Shown here in pieces: positions 1 to 7,308 of a stretch of DNA of 47,630 nucleotides. The DNA is taken from assembly GCA_017983975.1 (NCBI GenBank), contig JAGOAL010000010.1:1-47630 (forward strand). Direction: 5' to 3'. Origin of the DNA: Flavobacterium sp. (GTDB taxonomy: Bacteria > Bacteroidota > Bacteroidia > Flavobacteriales > Flavobacteriaceae). Position numbers and translations under genes: made by a program. Each line of letters begins with the position of its first letter. Within the stretch, counting starts at the first letter, position 1. The notes below the pieces were generated by a model. The model was not told the DNA's origin. It ran no database searches and saw only the letters and a list, made by a program, of their open reading frames with translations.

Positions 1-324
1 AATGGAGATATGTTGAGTGATGGATGATGGGTGATGGGTGACGGATTCACTACTTTTATCTTTTAACTTTTGTCTTTTAACTTGTAAATGCGGTTTTCCG
101 GCAGCATCATAAGTTAAATCTTCATCTGAATATCCTATATATTGCAGCAACATTCGAACAGCCAAAAACCCTTTTTGATGCGCCTCCGACTTCATTCCAT
201 CCAATCGTTTTCGAGATGATTCATTTAGCGAAACTGCTCTAAATAATGAAGTTACGTCTTCGGTGATGTGCCAAAAGTACGCCGTAGTCGTTTCATTAAT
301 TTTTATAATTTTATATAATGGCAT
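1..324 (-). CDS. 4'-phosphopantetheinyl transferase (Sfp type), N-terminal part, cut by window edge
   Basis: Reading leftward from the ATG at 324, 108 codons stay open to the window edge. The product would transfer phosphopantetheine from CoA to carrier proteins. The visible part ends in the family pattern GKPHL followed by HISI, the start of the conserved HISITHS region. Between GKPHL and HISI lie about 24 extra residues encoded by low-complexity repeat DNA (positions 13-82), where relatives have only a few residues. The gene is divergent from ahcY. Identification rests on the GKPHL...HISI pattern and the N-terminal fold pattern; the catalytic WxxKE region lies outside the window. Confidence 0.75.
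   Translation of the reverse strand, partial: MPLYKIIKINETTTAYFWHITEDVTSLFRAVSLNESSRKRLDGMKSEAHQKGFLAVRMLLQYIGYSDEDLTYDAAGKPHLQVKRQKLKDKSSESVTHHPSSITQHISI
13..82. repeat. Low-complexity repeat translated inside the phosphopantetheinyl transferase gene
   Basis: Two repeat motifs stand side by side: near-tandem GATGGGTGATGGGTGA units (about 13-49) and CTTTTAACTTTTGTCTTTTA (about 56-79). The first family recurs inside hemW at 8294-8326. Both are in frame with the transferase and add about 24 residues before HISI. Confidence 0.7.
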
Positions 325-385
325 TTATACTATGTTGTTTTTCAAATCATTAGAAAGCTAAACATTTCACAAATTAATAGAAATC

Positions 386-418
386 TTTGATAAAATAAAA
401 AGTTATTTTGTAATTTTG
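386..418 (+). promoter_or_regulatory. Likely ahcY promoter, Bacteroidetes type
   Basis: TTTG at 386-389 and TAATTTTG at 411-418 are separated by 21 bp, close to the phylum consensus TTTG-N19-TAnnTTTG. The predicted start of transcription is about 30 nt upstream of the ahcY ATG. Confidence 0.6.
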
Positions 419-454
419 CGCTCTAATTTTAGAACATACAAATATACATAATAG

Positions 455-1771
455 ATGAGTACACAAACATTACCTTTTGTAGCTTATAAAGTGAAGGATA
501 TTTCGCTTGCAGCTTGGGGAAGAAAAGAGATTGAATTAGCAGAAGCTGAAATGCCAGGGTTAATGGCTTTACGTGCAGAATATGGTGCAACGCAACCTTT
601 AAAAGGTGCTAGAATTGCAGGTTGTTTACACATGACGATTCAAACGGCAGTTTTAATTGAAACTTTGATTGCTTTGGGCGCAGAAGTTACTTGGTCGTCT
701 TGTAATATTTTCTCAACGCAAGATCAGGCTGCTGCTGCAATTGCTGCTGCTGGAATTCAAGTATATGCTTGGAAAGGTTTGAATGAAGAAGATTTTGATT
801 GGTGTATTGAGCAAACTTTATTCTTTGGTGAAGACAGACAACCATTGAACATGATTTTAGATGATGGTGGTGATTTAACAAACATGGTTATCGACCGTTA
901 TCCAGAATTAGTTGCTGGAATCAAAGGTTTATCTGAAGAAACTACAACTGGAGTTCACCGTTTATATGAAAGAGTAAAAGCTGGAACATTACCAATGCCA
1001 GCAATTAACGTGAATGATTCAGTTACTAAATCTAAATTTGATAACAAATACGGTTGTAAAGAATCGGCAGTAGATGCTGTGAGAAGAGCTACCGATATTA
1101 TGTTGGCTGGAAAAAGAGTTATCGTTTGTGGATATGGTGACGTAGGAAAAGGAACTGCTGCTTCATTCCGCGGAGCTGGTTCTATTGTAACTGTTACAGA
1201 AATTGATCCTATTTGTGCTTTACAAGCAGCTATGGACGGTTTTGAAGTGAAAAAATTAGATACAGTTATTGGAACTGCTGATATTATCATTACTACCACT
1301 GGAAATAAAGATATTGTTTTAGGTGCTCACTTCGAGAAAATGAAAGATAAAACGATTGTTTGTAACATCGGACACTTTGACAATGAAATCGATATGGCTT
1401 GGTTGAATAAAAACTTTGGTCACACAAAATCTGAAGTAAAACCGCAAGTGGATATTTACAACGTAAACGGAAAAGATATAATCATCTTAGCTGAAGGGCG
1501 TTTAGTAAACCTAGGTTGTGCTACAGGTCACCCAAGTTTTGTAATGAGTAACTCATTTACCAACCAAACCTTAGCGCAAATTGAATTATGGAACAATAGT
1601 GCTGCATATAACAACGACGTTTATATGTTACCAAAACATTTAGATGAAAAAGTTGCAATGTTACACTTAGCTAAATTAGGTGTGGAATTAGAAACATTAC
1701 GCCCAGAACAAGCAGAATATATTGGTGTAGAAGTTCAAGGACCATTCAAACCTGAGTATTACAGATACTAG
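455..1771 (+). CDS. ahcY: Adenosylhomocysteinase (S-adenosylhomocysteine hydrolase)
   Basis: The cytosolic NAD-dependent enzyme reversibly splits S-adenosylhomocysteine into adenosine and homocysteine and so relieves product inhibition of methyltransferases. At 438 residues it matches the usual length. Visible family features are HMTIQTAVL (His59), [13 protein letters not shown], the [11 protein letters not shown] segment with the catalytic lysine and aspartate, the NAD-binding [16 protein letters not shown], and the C-terminal PFKPEYYRY, with Tyr where many relatives have His. The ATG at 455 follows a good promoter. It is transcribed alone and ends in a strong hairpin. The stop codon is the first triplet of an AGTATTAAG repeat. 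Confidence 0.97.
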   Translation: MSTQTLPFVAYKVKDISLAAWGRKEIELAEAEMPGLMALRAEYGATQPLKGARIAGCLHMTIQTAVLIETLIALGAEVTWSSCNIFSTQDQAAAAIAAAGIQVYAWKGLNEEDFDWCIEQTLFFGEDRQPLNMILDDGGDLTNMVIDRYPELVAGIKGLSEETTTGVHRLYERVKAGTLPMPAINVNDSVTKSKFDNKYGCKESAVDAVRRATDIMLAGKRVIVCGYGDVGKGTAASFRGAGSIVTVTEIDPICALQAAMDGFEVKKLDTVIGTADIIITTTGNKDIVLGAHFEKMKDKTIVCNIGHFDNEIDMAWLNKNFGHTKSEVKPQVDIYNVNGKDIIILAEGRLVNLGCATGHPSFVMSNSFTNQTLAQIELWNNSAAYNNDVYMLPKHLDEKVAMLHLAKLGVELETLRPEQAEYIGVEVQGPFKPEYYRY

Positions 1772-1806
1772 TATTAAGACAAAAGTATTAAGTATTAAGA
1801 ATATAG
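1769..1806. repeat. AGTATTAAG-type repeat at the ahcY stop
   Basis: Three AGTATTAAG-like units follow one another, the first beginning at the TAG stop of ahcY. A copy in inverted orientation lies at 43684-43723 between the GNAT and aspartate kinase genes. Confidence 0.6.
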
Positions 1807-1807
1807 A

Positions 1808-1836
1808 AACCCTCGCAGAAATGTGAGGGTTTTTTG
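1808..1836 (+). terminator. Terminator after ahcY
   Basis: The arms AACCCTC and GAGGGTT enclose a short loop and are followed by a run of T, the form of an intrinsic terminator. Confidence 0.85.
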
Positions 1837-1846
1837 TTAAAATTTC

Positions 1847-1891
1847 ATTCTACACTTGTAGAATTGATTTTTTATTCTACATTTGTAGAGC
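1847..1891 (+). promoter_or_regulatory. Promoter overlapped by two BlaI-type operators
   Basis: Operator 1 (1847-1864) is a perfect dyad with 8-bp arms, ATTCTACA-CT-TGTAGAAT. Operator 2 (1876-1889) is TCTACA-TT-TGTAGA. Their centres are 27 bp apart. The promoter boxes sit inside them: TTG at 1856-1858 and TACATTTG at 1878-1885, 19 bp apart. TACAnnTGTA is the known core of BlaI/MecI/CopY operators, and a BlaI-family gene lies second in the operon, so autorepression is the natural reading. Confidence 0.85.
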
Positions 1892-1906
1892 AAAAAAACA
1901 TTTTTA

Positions 1907-2323
1907 ATGAAATATCTTAAATTATGTACTGTATTTATTTTTATTTGTCTATTAAGTTGTAAGACAAATAAAAAAATTAATGGTTTAAGACATGGAAAAT
2001 GGATTTCTTACGATACAATTGATAAAGTTGCCTATAAATTTGTTGAATTTTATAAAAAAGGTAATGAAGTAAGAACATGGAAAACATTTAAGAACAATAA
2101 AAAATATAAAAAAGAAAAATATCTATTCAATATTAGTTTAGTAACTTATTACCATGATAATGGAGAAATTGCATTAAAGGGACAATCCAAAATAGTCGAA
2201 GTTGAAAACGACATTCACTGGTTTTATTTTGGTGATTGGTCTGTATATGATGAAAATGGGAAACTAATCAAAATAAAAAAATACGAAAACGGAGAACTAA
2301 TATCAGAAATTGAAATCGAATAA
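1907..2323 (+). CDS. Lipoprotein with MORN-like repeats
   Basis: This 138-residue protein begins with a lipoprotein signal ending in LLSC (Cys18). The rest carries MORN/YwqK-like units: GLRHGKWISY, YHDNGEIALKGQ, and FGDWSVYDENGKLIKIKKYENGEL. Such repeats are common in Bacteroidetes surface lipoproteins and do not define a function. It is the first gene behind the double BlaI-type operator and lies 2 bp from the repressor gene, so it should be induced whenever the repressor is released. It may be an envelope partner or a ligand for the M56-amidase sensor, but that is inference. YwqK-like proteins are sometimes labelled antitoxins; nothing here supports that. Confidence 0.75.
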   Translation: MKYLKLCTVFIFICLLSCKTNKKINGLRHGKWISYDTIDKVAYKFVEFYKKGNEVRTWKTFKNNKKYKKEKYLFNISLVTYYHDNGEIALKGQSKIVEVENDIHWFYFGDWSVYDENGKLIKIKKYENGELISEIEIE

Positions 2324-2325
2324 TT

Positions 2326-2700
2326 ATGATGCAATTATCAAACACGGAAGAACAATTGATGGAACATTTATGGAAGTTAGAAAAAGCTTTTATGAAAGAT
2401 CTTTTAGAAGCCTATCCAGAACCAAAACCTGCGCCAACAACTACAGCTACACTTTTAAAAAGAATGACAGATAAAAATTTTGTGTCTTATACTGAATTTG
2501 GAAATTCGAGAGAATATTACCCATTGGTAAAAAAAGAAGATTATTTTTCAAAACATGTTAACGGATTAATCAAAAACTTCTTTAATGATTCGGCTTCGCA
2601 GTTTGCATCGTTCTTTACCACATCAACAAATTTAACCGAAAAAGAATTACAAGAATTAAGAAAAATCATTGATGTTGAACTTCAAAAAAAGAAAAAATGA
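2326..2700 (+). CDS. BlaI/MecI/CopY-family transcriptional repressor
   Basis: This 124-residue protein has the size and layout of BlaI. An N-terminal winged helix (LSNTEEQLMEHLWKLEKAFM, then TTTATLLKRMTDKNFV) is followed by a short dimerising tail rich in Leu, Glu and Lys. BlaI-type repressors bind TACAnnTGTA dyads as dimers and are inactivated by proteolysis triggered by a membrane M56 peptidase. Both partners are present: two perfect dyads upstream and an M56 gene overlapping this one by 4 nt (ATGA). The cleavage site is not obvious by eye. No beta-lactamase gene lies nearby, so the target is probably this operon itself and perhaps distant genes. Confidence 0.92.
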   Translation: MMQLSNTEEQLMEHLWKLEKAFMKDLLEAYPEPKPAPTTTATLLKRMTDKNFVSYTEFGNSREYYPLVKKEDYFSKHVNGLIKNFFNDSASQFASFFTTSTNLTEKELQELRKIIDVELQKKKK

Positions 2701-4709
2701 TCGACTTTTTAATCAAATCAACAATTTGTTTGTCCATTTTTTTTAGTTTCTATTATTTAGTATTAGAACGCGAAAAAATACATCAATTCAATAGATTTTA
2801 TCTTGTGGGTTCAATTGTTATTTCATTAGTAATTCCATTTATAACCTTTGAAATTATTGAAATCATTGAAATTATTCCTGTTGTGGAAAACTTACAATCT
2901 ATAAGTCTTAATTCAACTCCAATTATATTTAATGAAAATTCCGTCAAAGAAAATGTAATTCCTTTACAAGAAACTATAAATTACAAGCCTTATATATTAT
3001 GGGGAATATATTGGTTTGTAACTTTAATACTGATTGTAAGATTTATAATAAATTGTTTGAAGTTAATTTTAAAATCAAAATCTAATCCTAATATACAATA
3101 TAAAAATGCCAATTTGGTTTTAGTCGATGAAAAAACGATTCCACATACCTTTTTAAGCTTTATTTATATCAATTTTGAAGATTACAAAAATAGAAATATT
3201 GAAGACGAATTGTACACACATGAATTAGTCCACGTAAATCAAAAACATACTTTAGATATTTTATTTATAGAACTATTGAAAGTAATTTTTTGGTTCAATC
3301 CATTGTTCTTTTTATACAAAAAAGCTATTCAATTGAATCACGAATTTCTTGCCGATGAAGAAATTGTGAAAACCTATAACAATGTTACGTTTTATCAAAA
3401 TTTACTTTTGCAAAAAAGCAGTAACATTCAAACGATTTACTTGGCCAGTAATTTGAATTATTTAGTAACAAAAAAACGATTAATTATGATGACAAAAAGC
3501 ACATCGCAAAGAATTGCTACTATTAAAAAAATGGCAATAATTCCAATCCTTACTGGATTAATATACTTTTTCTGTATTGAAATTGTAGCTCAAGAGAAAG
3601 TAGTCACTGTAAAAGCTGACACTAAAAACTCCAAAATAACGGATAAAGACAAAATTAGAGATCGTTATTACAACGGTGTTTATGTAAATCTATTTGATGA
3701 GAAAAACAACAGAAAAGAAGTAATACTTTATGAAAACCTTTCATTAGAAGATAGAAGAAAATATCTAGATTTTGTCCCAGAAATGATGATTGAAAAAGAA
3801 ATTCCTAAACCATTATTTGAAAAAATGAAAAGTAAAAATATGGCGGTTTGGATAAATGGAAAAGTAAAAACGAAAGAAGAAATCAAGAAATACAAACGAA
3901 CTGATTTTAGCTATTACACTTATAGTTTTGTTCATAAAAATGCGCGTTCAAAACGTTTTCCACAAGAATACCAATATACACTTTATACAAAAGATTATTT
4001 TGATGAAAATTTAAAAAATAGCCATATACATTTTAAAGGAGATACAATTAAAATAGGATATGTAAATTACAAAACTTCAATAAAAAAAGATATTATACAA
4101 AAAACTAAAGCTGATACACTTGTATGGTATTCGAAAGATAAAGATGGTTATAACATTTATGTGAATGATTATAAAAGAAAAAAAATCATTGTAATTGATG
4201 CTGGACATGGAGGGAAAGATTATGGAGCAAAAATTAACGATGAAATCGAAAGTAAAATTGTAGAAAGTATTTCAAAAAAAATCAAACTTTTAAATGTAAA
4301 AGATGAAATTGAAATTGTGTTACTTAGAGAGGATGATAGTTTTATTGGACTCAATGAAAGATTGAAAACAATAAATAAAATCAACCCAGATCTATTGATT
4401 TCTTTACATATAAATTCATCGAATAACGCAGAGAAAAACGGCTTACATGCTTATGTATCAAAAGATAATATTTATTATAAGGAATCTTTAGAAAATGCAA
4501 ATAGTTTAATTGATAATATATCTAATGAAAAACTAAAAAAAGGAGAAGTAAATAATGCTAATCTATTTATCATTAAAAATTCTAATTGCCCTGCTTTAGC
4601 ATTAGAGATTGGTTACTTATCAAATAATAATGATAGAGAATATGTAACAAGTGAAAAAGGCAAGAATGAAATAGCTAATAGAATATATGAAGTCATAAAA
4701 CAATTTTAA
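2697..4709 (+). CDS. BlaR1-like M56 membrane peptidase fused to an N-acetylmuramoyl-L-alanine amidase domain
   Basis: The 670-residue protein has two recognisable halves. The N-terminal half is BlaR1/MecR1-like: membrane segments near 5-23, 36-58 and 98-120, the zinc motif HELVH at 175-179, the M56 motif NHEFLAD at 214-220, and a last membrane segment near 279-298. In place of a penicillin-binding sensor, residues 493-670 form an Amidase_3 domain, which in its family cuts the amide between N-acetylmuramic acid and L-Ala in peptidoglycan. Its key residues are all present: DAGHGG (His504), Glu518, SLHIN (His571) and ALEIGYLSN (Glu637). About 190 unassigned residues lie between. By BlaR1 topology the amidase would be periplasmic. 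It is translationally coupled to the repressor. Inference: cell-wall state, or the amidase's own reaction, triggers antirepression. Confidence 0.88.
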   Translation: MIDFLIKSTICLSIFFSFYYLVLEREKIHQFNRFYLVGSIVISLVIPFITFEIIEIIEIIPVVENLQSISLNSTPIIFNENSVKENVIPLQETINYKPYILWGIYWFVTLILIVRFIINCLKLILKSKSNPNIQYKNANLVLVDEKTIPHTFLSFIYINFEDYKNRNIEDELYTHELVHVNQKHTLDILFIELLKVIFWFNPLFFLYKKAIQLNHEFLADEEIVKTYNNVTFYQNLLLQKSSNIQTIYLASNLNYLVTKKRLIMMTKSTSQRIATIKKMAIIPILTGLIYFFCIEIVAQEKVVTVKADTKNSKITDKDKIRDRYYNGVYVNLFDEKNNRKEVILYENLSLEDRRKYLDFVPEMMIEKEIPKPLFEKMKSKNMAVWINGKVKTKEEIKKYKRTDFSYYTYSFVHKNARSKRFPQEYQYTLYTKDYFDENLKNSHIHFKGDTIKIGYVNYKTSIKKDIIQKTKADTLVWYSKDKDGYNIYVNDYKRKKIIVIDAGHGGKDYGAKINDEIESKIVESISKKIKLLNVKDEIEIVLLREDDSFIGLNERLKTINKINPDLLISLHINSSNNAEKNGLHAYVSKDNIYYKESLENANSLIDNISNEKLKKGEVNNANLFIIKNSNCPALALEIGYLSNNNDREYVTSEKGKNEIANRIYEVIKQF

Positions 4710-4733
4710 ACCAAAATTCTGATCTAATGCACT

Positions 4734-4769
4734 ACCCCAAATAAGTTAAACACTATTTGGGGTTTTTTT
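4734..4769 (+). terminator. Terminator after the M56-amidase operon
   Basis: CCCCAAATA (4735-4743) pairs perfectly with TATTTGGGG (4754-4762), followed by seven T. Confidence 0.88.
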
Positions 4770-4791
4770 ATGAAAAGAAAAATTTGATAAA

Positions 4792-5478
4792 CTACAAGTA
4801 TTTCAAAATCTCCGATTTCAATTTATCATATTCTCCTTGAAGAATTAATCCGTTGTCTAGCAACTTTTTATAATTCTGAAGTTTTCCAAACAATTCATCT
4901 TGTGATAAATGCGCCAATCCTTTTTCTTCCGAAATTGGAGCTTCTACTTCGGTATCGCGGATACCATCATTAGAAGGTATTAATTCTGCAAAATGGGTTA
5001 CTTCTTCCGTTTGAACTTCCTCAATTAAATCATTGGCAGGTGATTCCAATTTTACTTCCTCTACAAATGGAGCTGCTTTCGGATTTTTCAATACATCCAA
5101 TTGCTCTTTGGCATAAGTATATAATTTTCGCGCTTGATTTTTGGGTAAATAATCAACGGTGTGTGTTAAATCTGAATGGGTCGTAAAGGTAAAATCAGCA
5201 CCTAAAATACCTTCTTTTACAAATGACCCTGCAATATCATCCCAATCATAATCAATGAATTCCATTGACAATCCTAAATTTTTAGGTTTACATAAAATGA
5301 TTCTTTTATTCGTCACCACAATGCTATCCGGAAAAATAGTTACGGCTGGTTTTTTTTGAACCGCAATGTATCCAATTTCCTCATTAGACATTAAAAGATT
5401 TTCCAATTTTGAAGTGATTTTTTCAATTGCTTTTGGATCTTGATCTTCGTTTAATATTTTTTTTAAGTTGTCTATCAT
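4792..5478 (-). CDS. PH-domain protein with C-terminal SHOCT motif
   Basis: The 228-residue cytosolic protein has a bacterial PH-like domain around residues 35-130 (IVVTNKRIILCKPKNLG, then YDWDDIAGSFVKEG), a low-complexity acidic linker, and a C-terminal SHOCT-like helix pair (LFGKLQNYKKLLDNGLILQGEYDKLKSEIL). Proteins with this layout are common and usually uncharacterised; SHOCT is thought to mediate oligomer contacts. No signal peptide or membrane segment is seen. It stands alone after the convergent terminator of the previous operon. Function unknown. Confidence 0.8.
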   Translation of the reverse strand: MIDNLKKILNEDQDPKAIEKITSKLENLLMSNEEIGYIAVQKKPAVTIFPDSIVVTNKRIILCKPKNLGLSMEFIDYDWDDIAGSFVKEGILGADFTFTTHSDLTHTVDYLPKNQARKLYTYAKEQLDVLKNPKAAPFVEEVKLESPANDLIEEVQTEEVTHFAELIPSNDGIRDTEVEAPISEEKGLAHLSQDELFGKLQNYKKLLDNGLILQGEYDKLKSEILKYL

Positions 5479-5530
5479 TATAGTTTCTTTGAAATTTCAT
5501 TTTAACACTACAAAAGTAATGCCTAATTTT

Positions 5531-5579
5531 CTTCTTCTCGATACAATTTTGAAAAAATTCAAAATTACTCGAAGTGACG
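5531..5579. repeat. Hairpin-forming repeat after the mmcQ/yjbR stop
   Basis: An imperfect palindrome (CTCGATACAATTTTGAA against TTCAAAATTACTCGAAG) begins directly next to the mmcQ stop codon. The arms share a perfect 9-bp core, AATTTTGAA/TTCAAAATT. It may end transcription of the minus-strand series, but there is no clean T run. The TCGAG-rich type resembles short intergenic repeats I recall from Flavobacterium. Confidence 0.5.
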
Positions 5580-5939
5580 TTATAAAATTTCTTGTTGCGC
5601 TTTTTTTGTTAAACTTTTGAAAACAAGGTCGTACGAATGATTAATCAATTCGCACATCATTTTATCGGAAACATCGCTTTGAAAATGAATGGTGTTCCAA
5701 TGCACCTTACTCATGTGATAGCCTGGTTCAATAGCTTCATATTCGGCTCGAAGTTCTAATGCGCGTTCGGGATCGCATTTTAAATTTAGACTTGGCGTTC
5801 CTTTTTCCCAATCGGATAATGAGGTTAGACAAAACATTTTTCCGCCTATTTTAAACACCAACGTATCTTCATCAAACGGAAAATGTTCAGTGACGCCTTT
5901 TTTGGATTGGCAGTATTCGTAGAGTTGTTGAATATCCAT
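5580..5939 (-). CDS. MmcQ/YjbR family protein
   Basis: This 119-residue protein matches the small MmcQ/YjbR family (CyaY-like fold) along its full length: N-terminal MDIQQLYEYCQSKKGVTEHFPF, a central FKIGGKMFCL strand pair, SLNLKCDPERALELR, and the terminal HWNTI...SYDLVF region. The family is called DNA-binding from structure, but its role is not settled. In minus-strand order it follows the four-helix element, whose inverted repeat ends a few bases before this ATG. That spacing suggests the element was placed directly in front of this gene. Confidence 0.9.
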   Translation of the reverse strand: MDIQQLYEYCQSKKGVTEHFPFDEDTLVFKIGGKMFCLTSLSDWEKGTPSLNLKCDPERALELRAEYEAIEPGYHMSKVHWNTIHFQSDVSDKMMCELINHSYDLVFKSLTKKAQQEIL

Positions 5940-5991
5940 GACAATAGTTGGGAGTAATGAGTATTTAGTTAGGAGTTTTTTATCGTTTAAT

Positions 5992-6363
5992 TTATATTTT
6001 ACTTGAACCGAATTTATCTGGATTATTCATCATATAATAAATTAATTTCCCAACTTCTGTATTCAGAGCAGTGAGTTCGTTGTATTTTATTTCTTCCAAA
6101 TAACCACATGCTAATGAAAAATCTAACCACACTTGAGTTTCAGAATTTTCTGCTTCAGCATCAGTAAGTTTACTCAAGAAATTTTTGGGATAAACTCTTT
6201 TTCTATATGATTCTGTAATTGTTACTGTTACACTTCTTGAACTTCTCCTAATCTGATCGGTTAATGAATACTTTTCTTCTTTTGGAAAATTTTTGGATAC
6301 ATCAAAAACGAACATGGCTAAAGCGAACGATTTTTTATAGGCTAATAAATCTTTATAATCCAT
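5992..6363 (-). CDS. Four-helix bundle protein (23S rRNA-intervening-sequence / S23 family)
   Basis: The 123-residue protein has the family's hallmarks: an N-terminal YKKSFALAMFVFDVSKNFPK helix, then FPKEEKYSLTDQIRRSSRSV, a segment shared by most members, and the LDFSLACGYL...LNTEVGKLIYYMM helices. The family was first found encoded within insertions in 23S rRNA genes and is related to the Avd protein of diversity-generating retroelements. Its biochemical role is unknown. Here it is encoded between cyclase and mmcQ on the same strand, between inverted repeats. There is no reverse transcriptase in the window, so it is not part of a retroelement here. Confidence 0.9.
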   Translation of the reverse strand: MDYKDLLAYKKSFALAMFVFDVSKNFPKEEKYSLTDQIRRSSRSVTVTITESYRKRVYPKNFLSKLTDAEAENSETQVWLDFSLACGYLEEIKYNELTALNTEVGKLIYYMMNNPDKFGSSKI

Positions 6364-6379
6364 AATTTACACTTTTTAA

Positions 6380-6460
6380 AACTTAAAACTCCAAACTTGC
6401 AACTCCAAACTTGCAACTCCAAACTCCTTACTCTAAACTCCTTACTCCTTACTCCAAACT
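6380..6460. repeat. ACTCCAAACTTGCA / ACTCCTTACTCC repeat cluster
   Basis: Short units repeat irregularly: ACTCCAAACTTGCA twice, then ACTCCTTACTCTAAACTCC and CTTACTCCTTACTCCAAACT. It is the right-hand flank of the four-helix element and overlaps the last codons of the cyclase gene. Confidence 0.75.
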
Positions 6461-7204
6461 ATACAAAACCGGCTTACTCGGACTCGCGTCATTCTCAAAC
6501 GAAGCAAATTGTAAATTCAAAATAAAACTTCCGTCTTTAACTGAATCGTTTACATAAATCATTTCCGTAATCGTGCAATTAAATCGAGCGTCATCATTAA
6601 CTTGATTGATATCTTTCACATTCCAAAAGGCTTTGTGTGCCAACAATTTTCCTTCATCGTGTTCTCTGTCAACACTTGGTAAATCAATGAGCAAATGCTG
6701 AATTCCTATTTCCCTAATAAAAATAGCTGCCGCTTCTTCTAAATAAGGCGGATTCGTATTCGAATAATTTAAATGTTTTTTGCTTTCTGGATTTGGCAAT
6801 GTTCTAATAATGATGGCTTGTGGTGTAGTTGTGCCCAAAGCAATTTCAATTTGCTCTTTCGTAATGATTAAATCTTCTCCAACGCTTTTTGGTTCTACCG
6901 AAATTAATTCAGCTGTAAAGAAAAACTGCTTTAAACATTGATTGATTGAATAAAATTCGCGAGTAATATGCCCTAAACATTCCGTATGCGTTCCATGAGC
7001 ATGCGGATTGAAGAAAATATTATTGAAATTTGTGGATGATTTTCCTTCTGAAACTTTTCCTATCCAGTCATCCATGGTTACCGGTTCAATTTCGGGTGTG
7101 CTTTGATACCAAGCAATCGGATTTTGATCATTATTAGTCAAAGGAATAGAAATATCAATAGGTTTTGATAAATCGATTTGTATGTTGTTTATTGTTGCTT
7201 TCAT
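6449..7204 (-). CDS. Cyclase-family metal-dependent hydrolase (kynurenine formamidase-like)
   Basis: The ATG at 7204 starts a 251-residue protein; a TTG 15 nt upstream is possible but less likely because it lies in repeat DNA. Residues near 80-95 carry HAHGTHTECLGH, the metal-binding signature of the cyclase/KynB family (HxGTHxDxPxH), with Glu for Asp and Leu for Pro. DKxPPYLEEAAAIFI-type sequence and LLIDLPSVDREHDEG also match. Relatives hydrolyse formylkynurenine or other cyclic or amide substrates; the altered motif makes the substrate uncertain. It is downstream of hemW on the same strand. The last codons and stop (SLE-stop) are contributed by repeat DNA. Confidence 0.85.
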   Translation of the reverse strand: MKATINNIQIDLSKPIDISIPLTNNDQNPIAWYQSTPEIEPVTMDDWIGKVSEGKSSTNFNNIFFNPHAHGTHTECLGHITREFYSINQCLKQFFFTAELISVEPKSVGEDLIITKEQIEIALGTTTPQAIIIRTLPNPESKKHLNYSNTNPPYLEEAAAIFIREIGIQHLLIDLPSVDREHDEGKLLAHKAFWNVKDINQVNDDARFNCTITEMIYVNDSVKDGSFILNLQFASFENDASPSKPVLYSLE

Positions 7205-7210
7205 AATATT

Positions 7211-7308
7211 TAACCGCAAATCCGGGAGCTTCGTGACAAAAATTTTTCACTAAGTTCACAAAACTTTGTGTTTTATTGTGCTTTCTTTGTGTTCTTAGTG
7301 GTTAATAA
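7211..7308. repeat. Intergenic repeat between hemW and the cyclase gene
   Basis: The whole gap consists of TTTGTG/ACACAAA-rich units such as TTCACTAAGTTCACAAAACT and CTTTGTGTTCTTAGTGGTTA, partly complementary to one another (CACTAAG against CTTAGTG). It carries no ORF and no clear promoter. A weaker relative (CTATGTGACTATGTGTTTT) lies at 11598-11616. Confidence 0.5.

Larger units (their letters stand above)
5946..6460 (-). mobile_element. IVS-like element: four-helix ORF between inverted repeats
   Basis: AGTTGGGAGTAATGAGTA at 5946-5963 is matched, in inverse orientation, by TACTCCTTACTCCAAACT at 6443-6460 (16 of 18 positions). Between them is one ORF, the four-helix protein, plus a run of ACTCCAAACTTGCA repeats on the right side. 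The right end lies inside the cyclase gene and supplies its last codons (Ser-Leu-Glu-stop). The layout, a four-helix ORF of about 120 codons between complementary ends, resembles the intervening sequences inserted in 23S rRNA genes, but here it sits between protein genes. Possible target duplication is at most 2 bp (AT), which is not convincing. Confidence 0.5.

Noticed and set aside
955-1299. Open frame of 114 codons on the minus strand inside ahcY
   Set aside because: It is the antisense shadow of a strongly conserved gene and has no family features of its own.
1907-4709. Beta-lactam resistance operon because of BlaI and BlaR1-like genes
   Set aside because: No beta-lactamase or penicillin-binding sensor domain is present; the C-terminal domain is an amidase.
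5992-6363. Diversity-generating retroelement, from the Avd-like four-helix protein
   Set aside because: No reverse transcriptase, template repeat or variable repeat was found.
6380-6460. Tandem ACTCCAAACTTGCA units as a CRISPR array
   Set aside because: Units are short and irregular, without constant repeats or unique spacers, and no cas gene is nearby.
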